From Agromyces cavernae (GTDB lineage Bacteria > Actinomycetota > Actinomycetes > Actinomycetales > Microbacteriaceae), in NCBI RefSeq assembly GCF_021044935.1, contig NZ_JAJNMP010000002.1, positions 868,001 through 932,000 on the forward strand: 64,000 nt of DNA. Direction: 5' to 3'. This document shows, piece by piece, positions 34,473 through 42,842 of this stretch; within the stretch, counting starts at the first letter, position 1; each line of letters starts with the position of its first letter. Both the position numbers and the translations under genes were made by a program. The notes under the pieces are model-generated. The model had not been told where the DNA came from. It did no database searches and was given only the letters and a program-made list of their open reading frames with translations.

Positions 34473-37400
34473 GCGGACACCGCCGGGACGAGGTGCACGC
34501 GGTACTGCCAGCCCGCGAAGCGCGATCGGTAGCCGAGTTCGGCGGGTCCCTCGAACTCGCTGCCGGACATGGTGCGACCGACCGCGGCGAGCCGCTCGCG
34601 GAACGCCGCTTCGGCCTCGTCGTCGAACGGCTGCTGCACGCGCTCGGTGTACGCGACGCCACGTGCAGGCTTCGCCAGGTAGACGAGCTTGGCACCGCCG
34701 AGCACGCCGCCGCTCGGGATGTCGCCTGCGCGAGCCGCGAGCTGGTAGGCCGCGAGTTGCGGATGCGCCGCCGTCTGCTCGCCCGTCGGGGGCGTGCGGC
34801 CCGTCTTGAGGTCGACGATGACCGTCGTGCCGTCGGCGGACGACTCGACCCGGTCGATCGTGCCCGAGATGCGCACCCGATCGACGACGAGCGTGAACCG
34901 CCCCTCGGCGCCGAGCAGCACCTTGCCGTCGTCGGCGAAGTTCGCGAGGTAGTCGGCGGCGCCCTCGGCCATCTTGCGGGCACCGCGCCGCTCGCGCTCG
35001 GCGACCCAGCCCGCCTCGAACCGCAGTTCGCGCCACCGCGCCTCGACCGCCGACCAGATCGTCTCGATGCTCGTGTCGCCGTCGTCGCGGGCGCCGACCT
35101 CTTCGACGACCGCGTGCACGAGCGTGCCGATCGACGCGGCGATACCCGATGGCGGTGACGCGACGTGGTCGATGAACCAGCCGAGCGGTGACTCCTCGGC
35201 GCGATCGATCTGCGACGGCGAGATCGGCACGAGCGCCTCGGGATCGCCGTCGAGATCGACGAGCGGGGCGACCGTCGAGGGGGCGGCGAGGCCGTACCAG
35301 TCGGCGGGATCGGCGCCGGGGACCCCCGCCTCGGCGAGCAGGGCGAGCGCGGCCGCAGCCTCGCCCGCCGGGGAGGCCACCGCCTCGTGGCGAAGCGCGC
35401 CGACGAGCCCGCGGAGGTGCAGCGGTCGCCGTCGCCCCGCACGGATGCGCTCGGGGGCGTAGCCCATGAGCATCGAGGGCTGCTCGTCGTCGTTGGCGGT
35501 GCAGCTGAGCACGAGTTGTCGCTCGGCGCGCGAGGCCGCGAGCGCGAACAGCCGAAGCTCGTCGCCGCGCACCGACGCGCGGGCCTCGGCCACGCCCTCG
35601 GGCGAGGGCGACGACGCCCCCGACCGTGCGGCCGCCGCGGCACGGGCGAGCAGCCCCGCGTGCAGCAGGGTGCCTCGCGGACGCAGGTTCGGCCAGACGC
35701 CGTCTTGCAGGCCGGCGACGACGACCACGTCGAAGGAGCGGCCGATGAGGGCGGGCGGCGTGGCCACGACGACGGTCTCGGCGCTGCGCTGCGGCGCCAG
35801 CGAGTCTTCGGGCAGCTCGCTCGCGAGCACCTCGTCGACGAACCGCACGGCCGAGCCGTCGGGCTCGCGCTCGACATGGCGCTGGGCCGCCGCGAAGAGC
35901 GCCACCGCGGCGTCGAGCGCGCGGTTCGCCTCGTCGGCGAGCACACCGGTGCCGCGTGCCTGCGCGCCCCACTCGGTCGCGAGGCCGCTGCCGTCCCACA
36001 GCGCCCACAGGATGTCCTCGATCGAGCCGCCGCTCACGGCGACGGCTCGTGCTGCGCCGAGCACCTTCGCGAGCCGGGCGGCGCGACGCGCGGGTGCGGC
36101 GTCGATCGTCTCGAAGCCGCCGGGTGCGGCGAGGGCATCGACGAGCAGCTCGTCGCCCGTGCGGTCGCCGCCCGCCGCGAGCTCGTCGTGCCGAAGCGCC
36201 AGTCGGAGCCGACGAAGACCGACGCCGTCGAGGCGCCCGATGGGCCCGGTGAGCAACGCGATCGCCAGTTCTGGACCGAGCGGCTCACGGTCGAGCACGA
36301 GCGACGCAGCCGAGAGGAGGGCGGCCGCCGCCGGTGCGTCGCGCAACGCCGTGCGGGCTGCGCTGCCGGCGGTGGGGACGTCGGCGAGCGCGAGCCCGCG
36401 TTCGAAGGCGGGCACGTCGCCGCCGGACCTCAGCACGACCGCCATCTTCGACCACGGCACCCCGTCGAGCAGGTGGCGTTCGCGGAGCACCCCGGCGACG
36501 GCCTGGCACTCGGCCGCGTGCGAGGCCGCCTCGATGCCGAGAACCGGAACGAGCGCGTCGAGAGCCGGCTCGGTGGAATCGGACGAGGTCGCCATCGCCG
36601 CGGTGCGATGCCGCCCGCCGAGCGCCGTGCCGATGTGCGCGGTGGCCGACTGCACGACACCGCGCAGTGCCGCGTTGCCGCGGTGCACCGACGGCAGCTC
36701 GACGCGGCTCACCTCGGCACCGTCGAGCACGGCTGCGAGCGAGCCCAGCAGCTCGGGGCGGCCGCCTCGGAAGCCGTTGCTGGCGACATCGGGGTCGCCG
36801 AGCGCCACCACCTGGGTGCCTCGTGCGGCGAATGCGCCGAGCAGCGCGGCCGTGGTCTCGGTCGCCTCTTGCGCGTCGTCGACGACGAGCAGGCGCAACC
36901 CGGCCAGGGTGCCGAGCGCCCGTGCCGCATCGGGATCTTCGACACTGCGCCGCACGATCGCCGCGGCGAAGGCGCCGAGCTCGCTCGAATCGAACTGGGA
37001 GGGGCGCAGCTGCTCTTTGACCTCGGCGTACTCTGCGAGAAACGCTGCTGCTGCGACCCATTCGGGCCGGCCCCCGCGCCGCCCCAGCTCGCTGAGCTGC
37101 TCGGCCCCGACGCCGTGCTCGACCGCGCGCATCATGAGGTCGCGCAGCTCGGATCGGAACCCGCGAAGCACCCGCACGTCGGGCGTGAGGGGTTCGGGCC
37201 ACTCGGGCCCGAAGCCGTCTCGGATGCCGCCCTCGAGGAGCTCGCCGATGATGTGGTCGTGCTCGGCGCCCGTGAGCAGCGTGACCGGCGACCCGGTGTA
37301 CGCCCGAACGAACTGGAACGCGATCGAGTTCGCGGTGCGCGCGAGCGGGCCCCGCGTGGTGACCGCGAGTCGCACGGCGAGCGCATCACGCAGGGAGGTG

Positions 37401-37585
37401 GCGGCCGAGCGCGTGGCCGACACCACGAGAACCTCGTCGCTGGAGTAGCCCAGTCGCTCGACGCGATCCGCCACGAGCTCGATCGCGAGGGTCGTCTTGC
37501 CGCTGCCGGGCGCGCCGAACACCGCCGTGTGCTCGCCTGTCGCGAGCTGTTCGAGGAGGTGGGGAACGGACCGGGTGCCCTGCAT
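34469..37585 (-). CDS. adnA: AdnA-like helicase-nuclease subunit
   Basis: A 1038-residue partner of AdnB (Rv3202c-like). Walker A GAPGSGKTT is near residue 25. Motif II reads LLVVDDAQE, with D-D-A-Q in place of the usual D-E-x-Q, so this motor may be weak. The C-terminal nuclease shows GTLVHAVVEEV, VIVDLKTGRTP and QLAAYQLAA, with the catalytic H, D and K in place. No Fe-S cysteines are seen. ATG 37585 was chosen: TAGCGT lies seven bases upstream, giving a leaderless message. The open frame extends to 37636, which is less likely. It is first in the adnA-adnB operon. Confidence 0.92.
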   Translation of the reverse strand: MQGTRSVPHLLEQLATGEHTAVFGAPGSGKTTLAIELVADRVERLGYSSDEVLVVSATRSAATSLRDALAVRLAVTTRGPLARTANSIAFQFVRAYTGSPVTLLTGAEHDHIIGELLEGGIRDGFGPEWPEPLTPDVRVLRGFRSELRDLMMRAVEHGVGAEQLSELGRRGGRPEWVAAAAFLAEYAEVKEQLRPSQFDSSELGAFAAAIVRRSVEDPDAARALGTLAGLRLLVVDDAQEATETTAALLGAFAARGTQVVALGDPDVASNGFRGGRPELLGSLAAVLDGAEVSRVELPSVHRGNAALRGVVQSATAHIGTALGGRHRTAAMATSSDSTEPALDALVPVLGIEAASHAAECQAVAGVLRERHLLDGVPWSKMAVVLRSGGDVPAFERGLALADVPTAGSAARTALRDAPAAAALLSAASLVLDREPLGPELAIALLTGPIGRLDGVGLRRLRLALRHDELAAGGDRTGDELLVDALAAPGGFETIDAAPARRAARLAKVLGAARAVAVSGGSIEDILWALWDGSGLATEWGAQARGTGVLADEANRALDAAVALFAAAQRHVEREPDGSAVRFVDEVLASELPEDSLAPQRSAETVVVATPPALIGRSFDVVVVAGLQDGVWPNLRPRGTLLHAGLLARAAAAARSGASSPSPEGVAEARASVRGDELRLFALAASRAERQLVLSCTANDDEQPSMLMGYAPERIRAGRRRPLHLRGLVGALRHEAVASPAGEAAAALALLAEAGVPGADPADWYGLAAPSTVAPLVDLDGDPEALVPISPSQIDRAEESPLGWFIDHVASPPSGIAASIGTLVHAVVEEVGARDDGDTSIETIWSAVEARWRELRFEAGWVAERERRGARKMAEGAADYLANFADDGKVLLGAEGRFTLVVDRVRISGTIDRVESSADGTTVIVDLKTGRTPPTGEQTAAHPQLAAYQLAARAGDIPSGGVLGGAKLVYLAKPARGVAYTERVQQPFDDEAEAAFRERLAAVGRTMSGSEFEGPAELGYRSRFAGWQYRVHLVPAVSA

Positions 37586-37592
37586 GGGCGCA

Positions 37593-37598
37593 ACGCTA
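37593..37598 (-). promoter_or_regulatory. -10 box, leaderless promoter of adnA
   Basis: On the minus strand TAGCGT is followed by tgcgccc and ATG at 37585. No Shine-Dalgarno site is present. Confidence 0.5.
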
Positions 37599-37678
37599 AC
37601 CCGTTCCGCCGACAGTGAACGCGAACGGCTCGGCACGTCGGGTGTCGTAGTGTTTCAGGAACAGCAGAAAGGTGCACC

Positions 37679-37903
37679 GTGGACGTTCGCATCGGCATCC
37701 AGAACTCACCCCGTGAACTCGGTTTCGAGACCTCCCAGTCGGCGGCCGAGGTCGAGCAGGCGGTCGCCGCCGCCCTCGCCGGGCAGTCGCCGTTGCTCAA
37801 GCTCGCCGACGACAAGGGCACCGTCTACGTGGTCCCGGCCGCCGCCCTCGCCTACGTCGAGATCGGCTCCGAGGAGTCGCGTCGCGTCGGCTTCGTCGCC
37901 TGA
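37679..37903 (+). CDS. DUF3107 family small protein
   Basis: A 74-residue member of DUF3107, the Rv3208A (TB9.4) family of actinobacteria. The sequence starts VDVRIGIQNSPRELGFETSQ and contains KGTVYVVPAAALAYVEIGS, close to the family consensus. Its function is unknown. GTG 37679 has AAAGG 5-8 bases upstream. The gene lies divergent from adnA and two bases before the next gene on the same strand. Confidence 0.92.
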   Translation: MDVRIGIQNSPRELGFETSQSAAEVEQAVAAALAGQSPLLKLADDKGTVYVVPAAALAYVEIGSEESRRVGFVA

Positions 37904-37905
37904 CG

Positions 37906-38211
37906 ATGGAACTCCTCTTCGTCGCCGTCGGCGGGGCGATCCTCGGCGTCGCCGCCCACTTCGCGTTCCACTACCGGCACCTGCGCGGCGTCGTCGTCGT
38001 GCCGGCGATCGGCACCGCCGTCGCTGCGGTCGTGTGGGTCGGCCTCACCTGGCTCGGATGGGCATGGGACGGCGGCTGGATCTGGGTCGTCTCGCTCGTC
38101 GCGGCCGGGCTCGCCTCCGCGGCATCCGCGTACCTCATCGGCCCGGGGCGCGAGCGCGCCGATGCCGCGCTCTTCGAGCGGCTGTCGCGTCCCGGCAGCG
38201 GGCGCGCCTGA
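37906..38211 (+). CDS. Small membrane protein, three predicted helices
   Basis: A 101-residue hydrophobic protein of unknown function with helices at about 2-22, 28-50 and 57-78, then a polar tail. It begins two bases after the DUF3107 stop, so the two are probably cotranslated. It occupies the place of Rv3209 in the mycobacterial order, but I see no clear homology to it. Confidence 0.75.
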   Translation: MELLFVAVGGAILGVAAHFAFHYRHLRGVVVVPAIGTAVAAVVWVGLTWLGWAWDGGWIWVVSLVAAGLASAASAYLIGPGRERADAALFERLSRPGSGRA

Positions 38212-38215
38212 CCGG

Positions 38216-38247
38216 CTGAGCGCCGTACGGCTGCCGGCGCAGCTCAG
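38216..38247. terminator. Imperfect hairpin between convergent genes
   Basis: CTGAGC-GCCG pairs with CGGC-(gca)-GCTCAG across the gap between the small membrane protein and the ferritin-like gene. The right arm contains the stop codon of the ferritin-like gene. It could serve both strands. Confidence 0.35.
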
Positions 38248-38960
38248 GCGGTGAGGCCGAGCGCGTCCATGCGTCGCGTGTGATCGGCGATGAGCTCGGT
38301 GAACACCGGCTCGACACGCTCGCCCGACCGATCGGCCGAGTCGCTCGCGCGAAGCGCCGACCGCGCGATGAGCAACGTGTCGCCGACGATGCTGCGCCCC
38401 CAGAGGGCGAGTCGGTCGGCGAGGCCCGGGTCTGCCTGGATCGCCGCGCGCAGCTCGGATTCGAGCACGCTTGCGGCGCCCGCCTCGTTCAGGATGGCGC
38501 GCACCCGGGTTCCGAGTTCGGTGGGCAGTCCCTCGGCGAGGCGTGAGAAGTAGCCGTCGAGCATGCCCGAGGTCACGTGGATGCCGAGCAGCAGCTCGTA
38601 CCAGTCGGCGCCCGCGGTCGACTCGCCGAGCCGGTCGGTCGCCGGCGCGAACGGCGCCATCACCGCCTCGGGCTCGACGTCGAGGCGGCGCAGCTCGGCG
38701 ATGAGGGCGTGGTGCTTGCGCAGCGCGACGCCGGCGGCGGCACTCAGGCCCTCCTTCGCGGCGAGCGTCGGCGCCGTCGCCACCGCGCGGGAGAGCGACT
38801 CGAAGAAGTCGAGCTGGATGTAGGCGGCCTGGCCGAGGAACGCCACCGGCTCGGGGACGAGCTCGGTGAAGTCCATGCGGGTGAACTCGGTCGGGACGAC
38901 CCGCGGACGCAGCCGCGGCAACTCGGGGCGCGCGCCGCGCCGGTTCGACCACATCACCAC
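38244..38960 (-). CDS. Ferritin-like fold protein (Rv3210c-like)
   Basis: A protein of about 238 residues predicted to be a four-helix ferritin-like bundle. Helices carry QAAYIQLDFFESLSRAVA, AAGVALRKHHALIAELRRL and GADWYELLLGIHVTSGMLDGYF. The family is related by fold to MiaE-like and ferritin proteins, but a full di-iron ligand set cannot be assigned from sequence alone. Starts at 38966, 38960 and 38957 (GTG) and 38954 (ATG) are possible; 38960 fits TAGGCT lying six bases upstream. It is divergent from the DEAD-box helicase gene, as in the Rv3210c-Rv3211 neighbourhood. Confidence 0.82.
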   Translation of the reverse strand: MVMWSNRRGARPELPRLRPRVVPTEFTRMDFTELVPEPVAFLGQAAYIQLDFFESLSRAVATAPTLAAKEGLSAAAGVALRKHHALIAELRRLDVEPEAVMAPFAPATDRLGESTAGADWYELLLGIHVTSGMLDGYFSRLAEGLPTELGTRVRAILNEAGAASVLESELRAAIQADPGLADRLALWGRSIVGDTLLIARSALRASDSADRSGERVEPVFTELIADHTRRMDALGLTA

Positions 38961-39105
38961 GGACACAGCCTATCCGAGGGCTCACAGACAGTCTCCGATA
39001 GGGTGGAGGCTGCACGCGGGCGATGGAACCGCGGCCGTGCGCCTGGGGTTGAGAACGGGGCGCATCCTTCACCGTCACTTTCAGGCAACACCGACAGGCA
39101 GGCTT

Positions 39106-40614
39106 TTGAGCACTTTCACCGAACTCGGCATCGCGTCCGACATCGTCGACGCACTCGCCGGGAAGGGCATCGTCGATGCCTTCCCCATCCAGGAACAGAC
39201 CATCCCCCTCGCCCTCTCGGGCCAGGACATCATCGGCCAGGCGAAGACCGGCACGGGCAAGACCTTCGGGTTCGGCCTTCCGCTCATCCAGCGCCTCGGC
39301 GACGACCCCGAGCCCGGCGTCAAGGCGCTCGTCGTGGTGCCGACCCGCGAACTCGCGGTGCAGGTGACCGAAGACCTCGAGCTCGCCACCTCGAACCGGC
39401 CCACGAAGGTCGTCTCGATCTATGGCGGAAAGGCGTACGAGGGCCAGATCGAGCAGCTCAAGGCGGGCGCGCAGATCGTCGTCGGAACGCCCGGCCGCCT
39501 CATCGATCTCGCGAACCAGCGCATCCTCTCGCTCGCCGACGCGCACGAGGTGGTGCTCGACGAGGCCGACAAGATGCTCGACCTCGGGTTCCTGCCCGAC
39601 ATCGAGAAGATCTTCTCCAAGGTGCCGGCGACGCGCCACACGATGCTCTTCTCGGCCACCATGCCGGGTCCGATCGTCGCCCTCGCGCGCCGCTTCATGT
39701 CGCGCCCCATCCACATCCGCGCGAACGACCCCGACGAGGGCCTCACGCAGGCGAACATCAAGCACCTCGTGTACCGGGCGCACTCGCTCGACAAGGACGA
39801 GGTCATCTCGCGCATCCTGCAGGCCGATGGTCGCGGCAAGACCGTGATCTTCACGCGCACCAAGCGCGCGGCGGCGAAGCTCGTCGAAGAGCTCAACGAC
39901 CGCGGCTTCAATGCCGCCGCCGTGCACGGCGACCTGAACCAGGACCAGCGCGAGCGCGCCATGGCCGCGTTCAAGGCCGGCAAGAAAGACGTGCTGATCG
40001 CCACGGATGTCGCGGCACGCGGCATCGACGTCGACGATGTCACCCACGTGATCAACCACACGATCCCCGACGACGACAAGACGTACCTGCACCGCGCCGG
40101 CCGCACCGGCCGTGCGGGCAAGACGGGCATCGCCGTCACCTTCGTCGACTGGGACGACCTGCACAAGTGGGCGCTCATCAACCGGGCGCTCGAGTTCGGC
40201 CAGCCCGAGCCGACCGAGACGTACTCGTCGAGCCCGCACCTCTACGCCGACCTCGACATCCCCGCGGGCACGAAGGGCAGGCTGAAGCCCGCCTCGGCCG
40301 CGGCCGCACCGACACGCTCGGCCACCGCCGGGCGCCACGAGTCGCGCTCCGAGGCATCCGGCGACCGTCCGCCGCGAAACCGCACCCGCAATCGCACCCG
40401 CGGCGGCCGCCCCGCCGGCGACGCCTCGTCGGCGCCCGCTCCCGCATCGGCCGACGGTGCCGCGGCGGTCGCCCCCGTCAAGGAGGCCGGAACCGGAACC
40501 CACGACGGCAAGGGACACGAGCACCACGACGGCAAGCCCGCGCCCCGTCGCCGTCGTCGTCGTGGCGGCCGCGGCGGCGGTCAGGCGGCCGCGGCGACGA
40601 CCCCGCAGGCCTGA
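39106..40614 (+). CDS. DEAD-box RNA helicase (RhlE/CshA-like)
   Basis: A 502-residue RNA helicase. The Q motif is FTELGIASDIVDALAGKGI, motif I AKTGTGKT, motif Ia PTRELAVQ, motif II VLDEADKMLDLGF, motif III FSATMP, motif V ATDVAARGIDVDDV and motif VI HRAGRTGRAG. The C-terminal tail (about 400-502) is basic and Gly/Arg/Ala-rich, typical of RNA-binding tails. The start is TTG 39106, with AGGCAGG upstream. A longer reading from 38866 covers the 5' end of the divergent gene and lacks similarity. The likely role is ribosome assembly or mRNA turnover, particularly in cold. Confidence 0.92.
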   Translation: MSTFTELGIASDIVDALAGKGIVDAFPIQEQTIPLALSGQDIIGQAKTGTGKTFGFGLPLIQRLGDDPEPGVKALVVVPTRELAVQVTEDLELATSNRPTKVVSIYGGKAYEGQIEQLKAGAQIVVGTPGRLIDLANQRILSLADAHEVVLDEADKMLDLGFLPDIEKIFSKVPATRHTMLFSATMPGPIVALARRFMSRPIHIRANDPDEGLTQANIKHLVYRAHSLDKDEVISRILQADGRGKTVIFTRTKRAAAKLVEELNDRGFNAAAVHGDLNQDQRERAMAAFKAGKKDVLIATDVAARGIDVDDVTHVINHTIPDDDKTYLHRAGRTGRAGKTGIAVTFVDWDDLHKWALINRALEFGQPEPTETYSSSPHLYADLDIPAGTKGRLKPASAAAAPTRSATAGRHESRSEASGDRPPRNRTRNRTRGGRPAGDASSAPAPASADGAAAVAPVKEAGTGTHDGKGHEHHDGKPAPRRRRRRGGRGGGQAAAATTPQA

Positions 40615-40646
40615 CGCCGGGCGCGCCCGTCGCCGAATCGGTGCTG

Positions 40647-40698
40647 GAGTGCCGGAACGGCGGATCACGCGCTGCACTCGCGCGCCGATCCGGCACTC
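40647..40698. terminator. Bidirectional hairpin terminator between convergent genes
   Basis: GAGTGCCGGA and TCCGGCACTC pair perfectly, and after one mismatch the stem continues with CGGCG/CGCCG. It lies between the DEAD-box gene and the PHP gene. Confidence 0.75.
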
Positions 40699-40710
40699 AC
40701 GAGGGAGAGA

Positions 40711-41580
40711 TCAGGGCAGCACCGGCTGCGCGCCCCGCCCCTCGGCGAGGACCTTCGCGACCACGTCGGGCGCCGTGCGGCACTCGCCCAGCCGGTTCGG
40801 CTTGCCCGTGCCGTGGTAGTCGCTCGAACCGGTGATCTCGAGGCCGAATCGGGCGGCCAGCTCGCGCAGCCGCGGTTTCGCGTCGGCACGATTCTCGGGA
40901 TGGTCGACCTCGAGCCCGAAGAGGCCGGCGTCGACGAGCTGGCGGAGCCGCCTCGGCGGGACGACCTGCTCGGCACCGCGCGTGCCGGGGTGTGCGAGCA
41001 CGGGGACGCCGCCCGCCGCCCGGATCAGGCGCACGCCCTCGAGCGGGTCTGGCGCATAGTGCGGCCGGGCGTAGCCCCACTGCGGGTGCAGGATGCTCGC
41101 GAAGGCGGCCGACCGATCGGGCGCGTGCCCCCGCGCGACGAGGGCATCGGCGATGTGCGGGCGACCGATGGTCGCGCCCTCGGCGGTCTGCGCGAGCACG
41201 TCGTCCCAGGTGAGGGGATAGTCGCGGCCGATGCGGCGCACGATGTCTTCGGCCCGCGAGAGCCGCGACTCGCGGATACGGGCGGTCTCGTCGACGAGCG
41301 CCCTGTCGAGCGGATCGATGAGGTAGCCGAGCAGGTGCACGCTCATGTAGCCCTCGCGAGTCGACAACTCCATGCCCGGGATGAGCGCGACACCGGTCTC
41401 GGACACGGCCGCGGCGGCCTCGGCCCAGCCGCTCGTCGAGTCGTGGTCGGTCAGGGCGATGCCCCAGAGCCCGGCGGCGGCGGCCTGCTCGAGCAGGCGC
41501 GCGGGCGACTCGGTTCCGTCGGACACCGTGGAGTGCGTGTGCAGGTCGGCTTCGCCGTTCCCCGCAGGGGCGTCTGACAT
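40711..41580 (-). CDS. PHP domain phosphoesterase (YciV/RNase AM-like)
   Basis: A 289-residue PHP-family metal-dependent phosphoesterase. The motifs DLHTHSTVSDGTESP, ALTDHDSTSGWAEA, LIPGMELST, GGVPVLAHPG, GLEVDHPEN and GSSDYHGTGKPNRLG supply the His/Asp/Glu metal ligands. The length and the SSDYHG ending match 3',5'-nucleoside bisphosphate phosphatase / 5'-3' exoribonuclease AM. ATG 41580 is the start. It diverges from the EEP-family gene. Confidence 0.9.
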   Translation of the reverse strand: MSDAPAGNGEADLHTHSTVSDGTESPARLLEQAAAAGLWGIALTDHDSTSGWAEAAAAVSETGVALIPGMELSTREGYMSVHLLGYLIDPLDRALVDETARIRESRLSRAEDIVRRIGRDYPLTWDDVLAQTAEGATIGRPHIADALVARGHAPDRSAAFASILHPQWGYARPHYAPDPLEGVRLIRAAGGVPVLAHPGTRGAEQVVPPRRLRQLVDAGLFGLEVDHPENRADAKPRLRELAARFGLEITGSSDYHGTGKPNRLGECRTAPDVVAKVLAEGRGAQPVLP

Positions 41581-41630
41581 CCCTCAATGCTAGTGCGGCG
41601 TCTCACCGCCGACTCCCAGCGCGTCGGCCC

Positions 41631-41636
41631 TATCGT
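41631..41636 (+). promoter_or_regulatory. -10 box, leaderless promoter of the EEP-family gene
   Basis: TATCGT is followed by ggatgga and ATG at 41644. Confidence 0.5.
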
Positions 41637-41643
41637 GGATGGA

Positions 41644-42666
41644 ATGCTCCCCCGCATCATCGGCTGGGCCATCGTGCTCGGTACCGCCGCCGTTGCGTTC
41701 GTGCTGGTCTGGCCGCAAGCGCTCGGCCTGCAGAACCAGTGGGTCGCCGCGCACGTCGTCGCCCTGCGCGGTGCGGCGGCGGCAGCGGGCATCGCGGCCG
41801 CGGTCGCCTTCGCGCTCATCGCGATCCCCCGCGGTTCGCGTCGCTTCGGCATCGCGATGGCCACAGTGCTCGCGCTGTTCGCGGCGGGCAACATCGCCGT
41901 GCTCGCCGTGCGCGGCACGGGCGGGGCCGCAGTCGCCGAGGCCGGGACATCCGACACCGTCACCGTGCTCGCGTGGAACACGCTCGGCGAGGTTCCCGAC
42001 GCGCAGACGATCGCCGGGCTCGCGCTCGACGAGGGCGCCGACATCGTGGTGCTGCCCGAGACGACCGACCCGCTCGGCGAGGCGGTCGCCATCGCGATGC
42101 GCGAGGGCGGGAGCCCGATGTGGGTGCACACCCAGGCGTACGACGACATCGCGAAGGCGCGGTCGACGACACTGCTCATCAGCCCCGACCTCGGTTCGTA
42201 CGCAGTGACGTCGGCGGAGTCCCCCGGGCCGCCTGGCAACACGAACACGCTGCCGAGCGTCGTCGCCGACCCCGTCGACGGCGTCGGCCCGCGCATCGTC
42301 GCGGTGCACGCCGTGGCCCCCATCAGGTGGGAGCTGCGCAATTGGCGCAGCGACCTCGACTGGCTCGCCGCGCAGTGCGAGGGCGACGACGTGATCATGG
42401 CGGGCGATTTCAACGCGACGCTCGACCACTTCGCCGGACACGGCACCGACGGCGGCGATCTCGGTCGCTGTTCGGATGCCGCGGCCGCGGCCGATTCCGC
42501 GGCGCTCGGCACCTGGCCGACCGAGGTGCCGCCCCTGCTCGGCAGCCCGATCGACCACGTGCTCGCGACGCCCGGCTGGACCGTCGAGAGCTTCCGCGTG
42601 ATCGACGACCTCGACGGCGCGGGCAGCGATCACCGACCCATCGTGGCGACGCTGAGCCGGGGCTGA
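41644..42666 (+). CDS. Membrane-anchored endonuclease/exonuclease/phosphatase family protein
   Basis: A 340-residue protein with three N-terminal membrane helices (about 3-24, 35-58, 66-90) and an external EEP domain. Family motifs are VLAWNTLG, IVVLPETTD, VAVHAVAP, VIMAGDFNATLDH and the terminal GSDHRPIVATL; the catalytic N, E, D and H are in place. Such proteins may cleave phosphodiesters or act on phospholipid head groups outside the cell; the substrate is unknown. ATG 41644 follows a leaderless -10; the frame is open upstream to 41587. Confidence 0.88.
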   Translation: MLPRIIGWAIVLGTAAVAFVLVWPQALGLQNQWVAAHVVALRGAAAAAGIAAAVAFALIAIPRGSRRFGIAMATVLALFAAGNIAVLAVRGTGGAAVAEAGTSDTVTVLAWNTLGEVPDAQTIAGLALDEGADIVVLPETTDPLGEAVAIAMREGGSPMWVHTQAYDDIAKARSTTLLISPDLGSYAVTSAESPGPPGNTNTLPSVVADPVDGVGPRIVAVHAVAPIRWELRNWRSDLDWLAAQCEGDDVIMAGDFNATLDHFAGHGTDGGDLGRCSDAAAAADSAALGTWPTEVPPLLGSPIDHVLATPGWTVESFRVIDDLDGAGSDHRPIVATLSRG

Positions 42667-42747
42667 CGGGCCAGCCGGGCGCCGCCTCCGCCTCCCCGCC
42701 CTCCCTGACCCGTCTCTCCCCGGCCTCGCCCGCCCCCTCCCCCGTGA

Positions 42748-42798
42748 TGTCGCGCGAATGGTCGTCAACGTCGTCATGAGCGAGCGATTCGCGCGACA
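42748..42798. terminator. 12-bp inverted repeat between the EEP and aminopeptidase genes
   Basis: TGTCGCGCGAAT and ATTCGCGCGACA form perfect arms with a 27-base loop. It lies downstream of the EEP gene and just upstream of the aminopeptidase gene, so it may act as a terminator or as a protein-binding site. Confidence 0.5.
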
Positions 42799-42842
42799 CC
42801 ACCGGCCTGAGGGAAGCCGCGGGCGGTGCGAGAATGGGTGGC

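Noticed and set aside
31092..36008. One giant 1638-codon helicase frame
   Set aside because: Only the part below 34472 has AdnB similarity. The upstream part lies over adnA in another frame, and the GTGA overlap gives the true start.
38866..39105. N-terminal extension of the DEAD-box helicase starting at ATG 38866
   Set aside because: It overlaps the 5' end of the divergent ferritin-like gene and lacks helicase similarity; TTG 39106 has a ribosome site.
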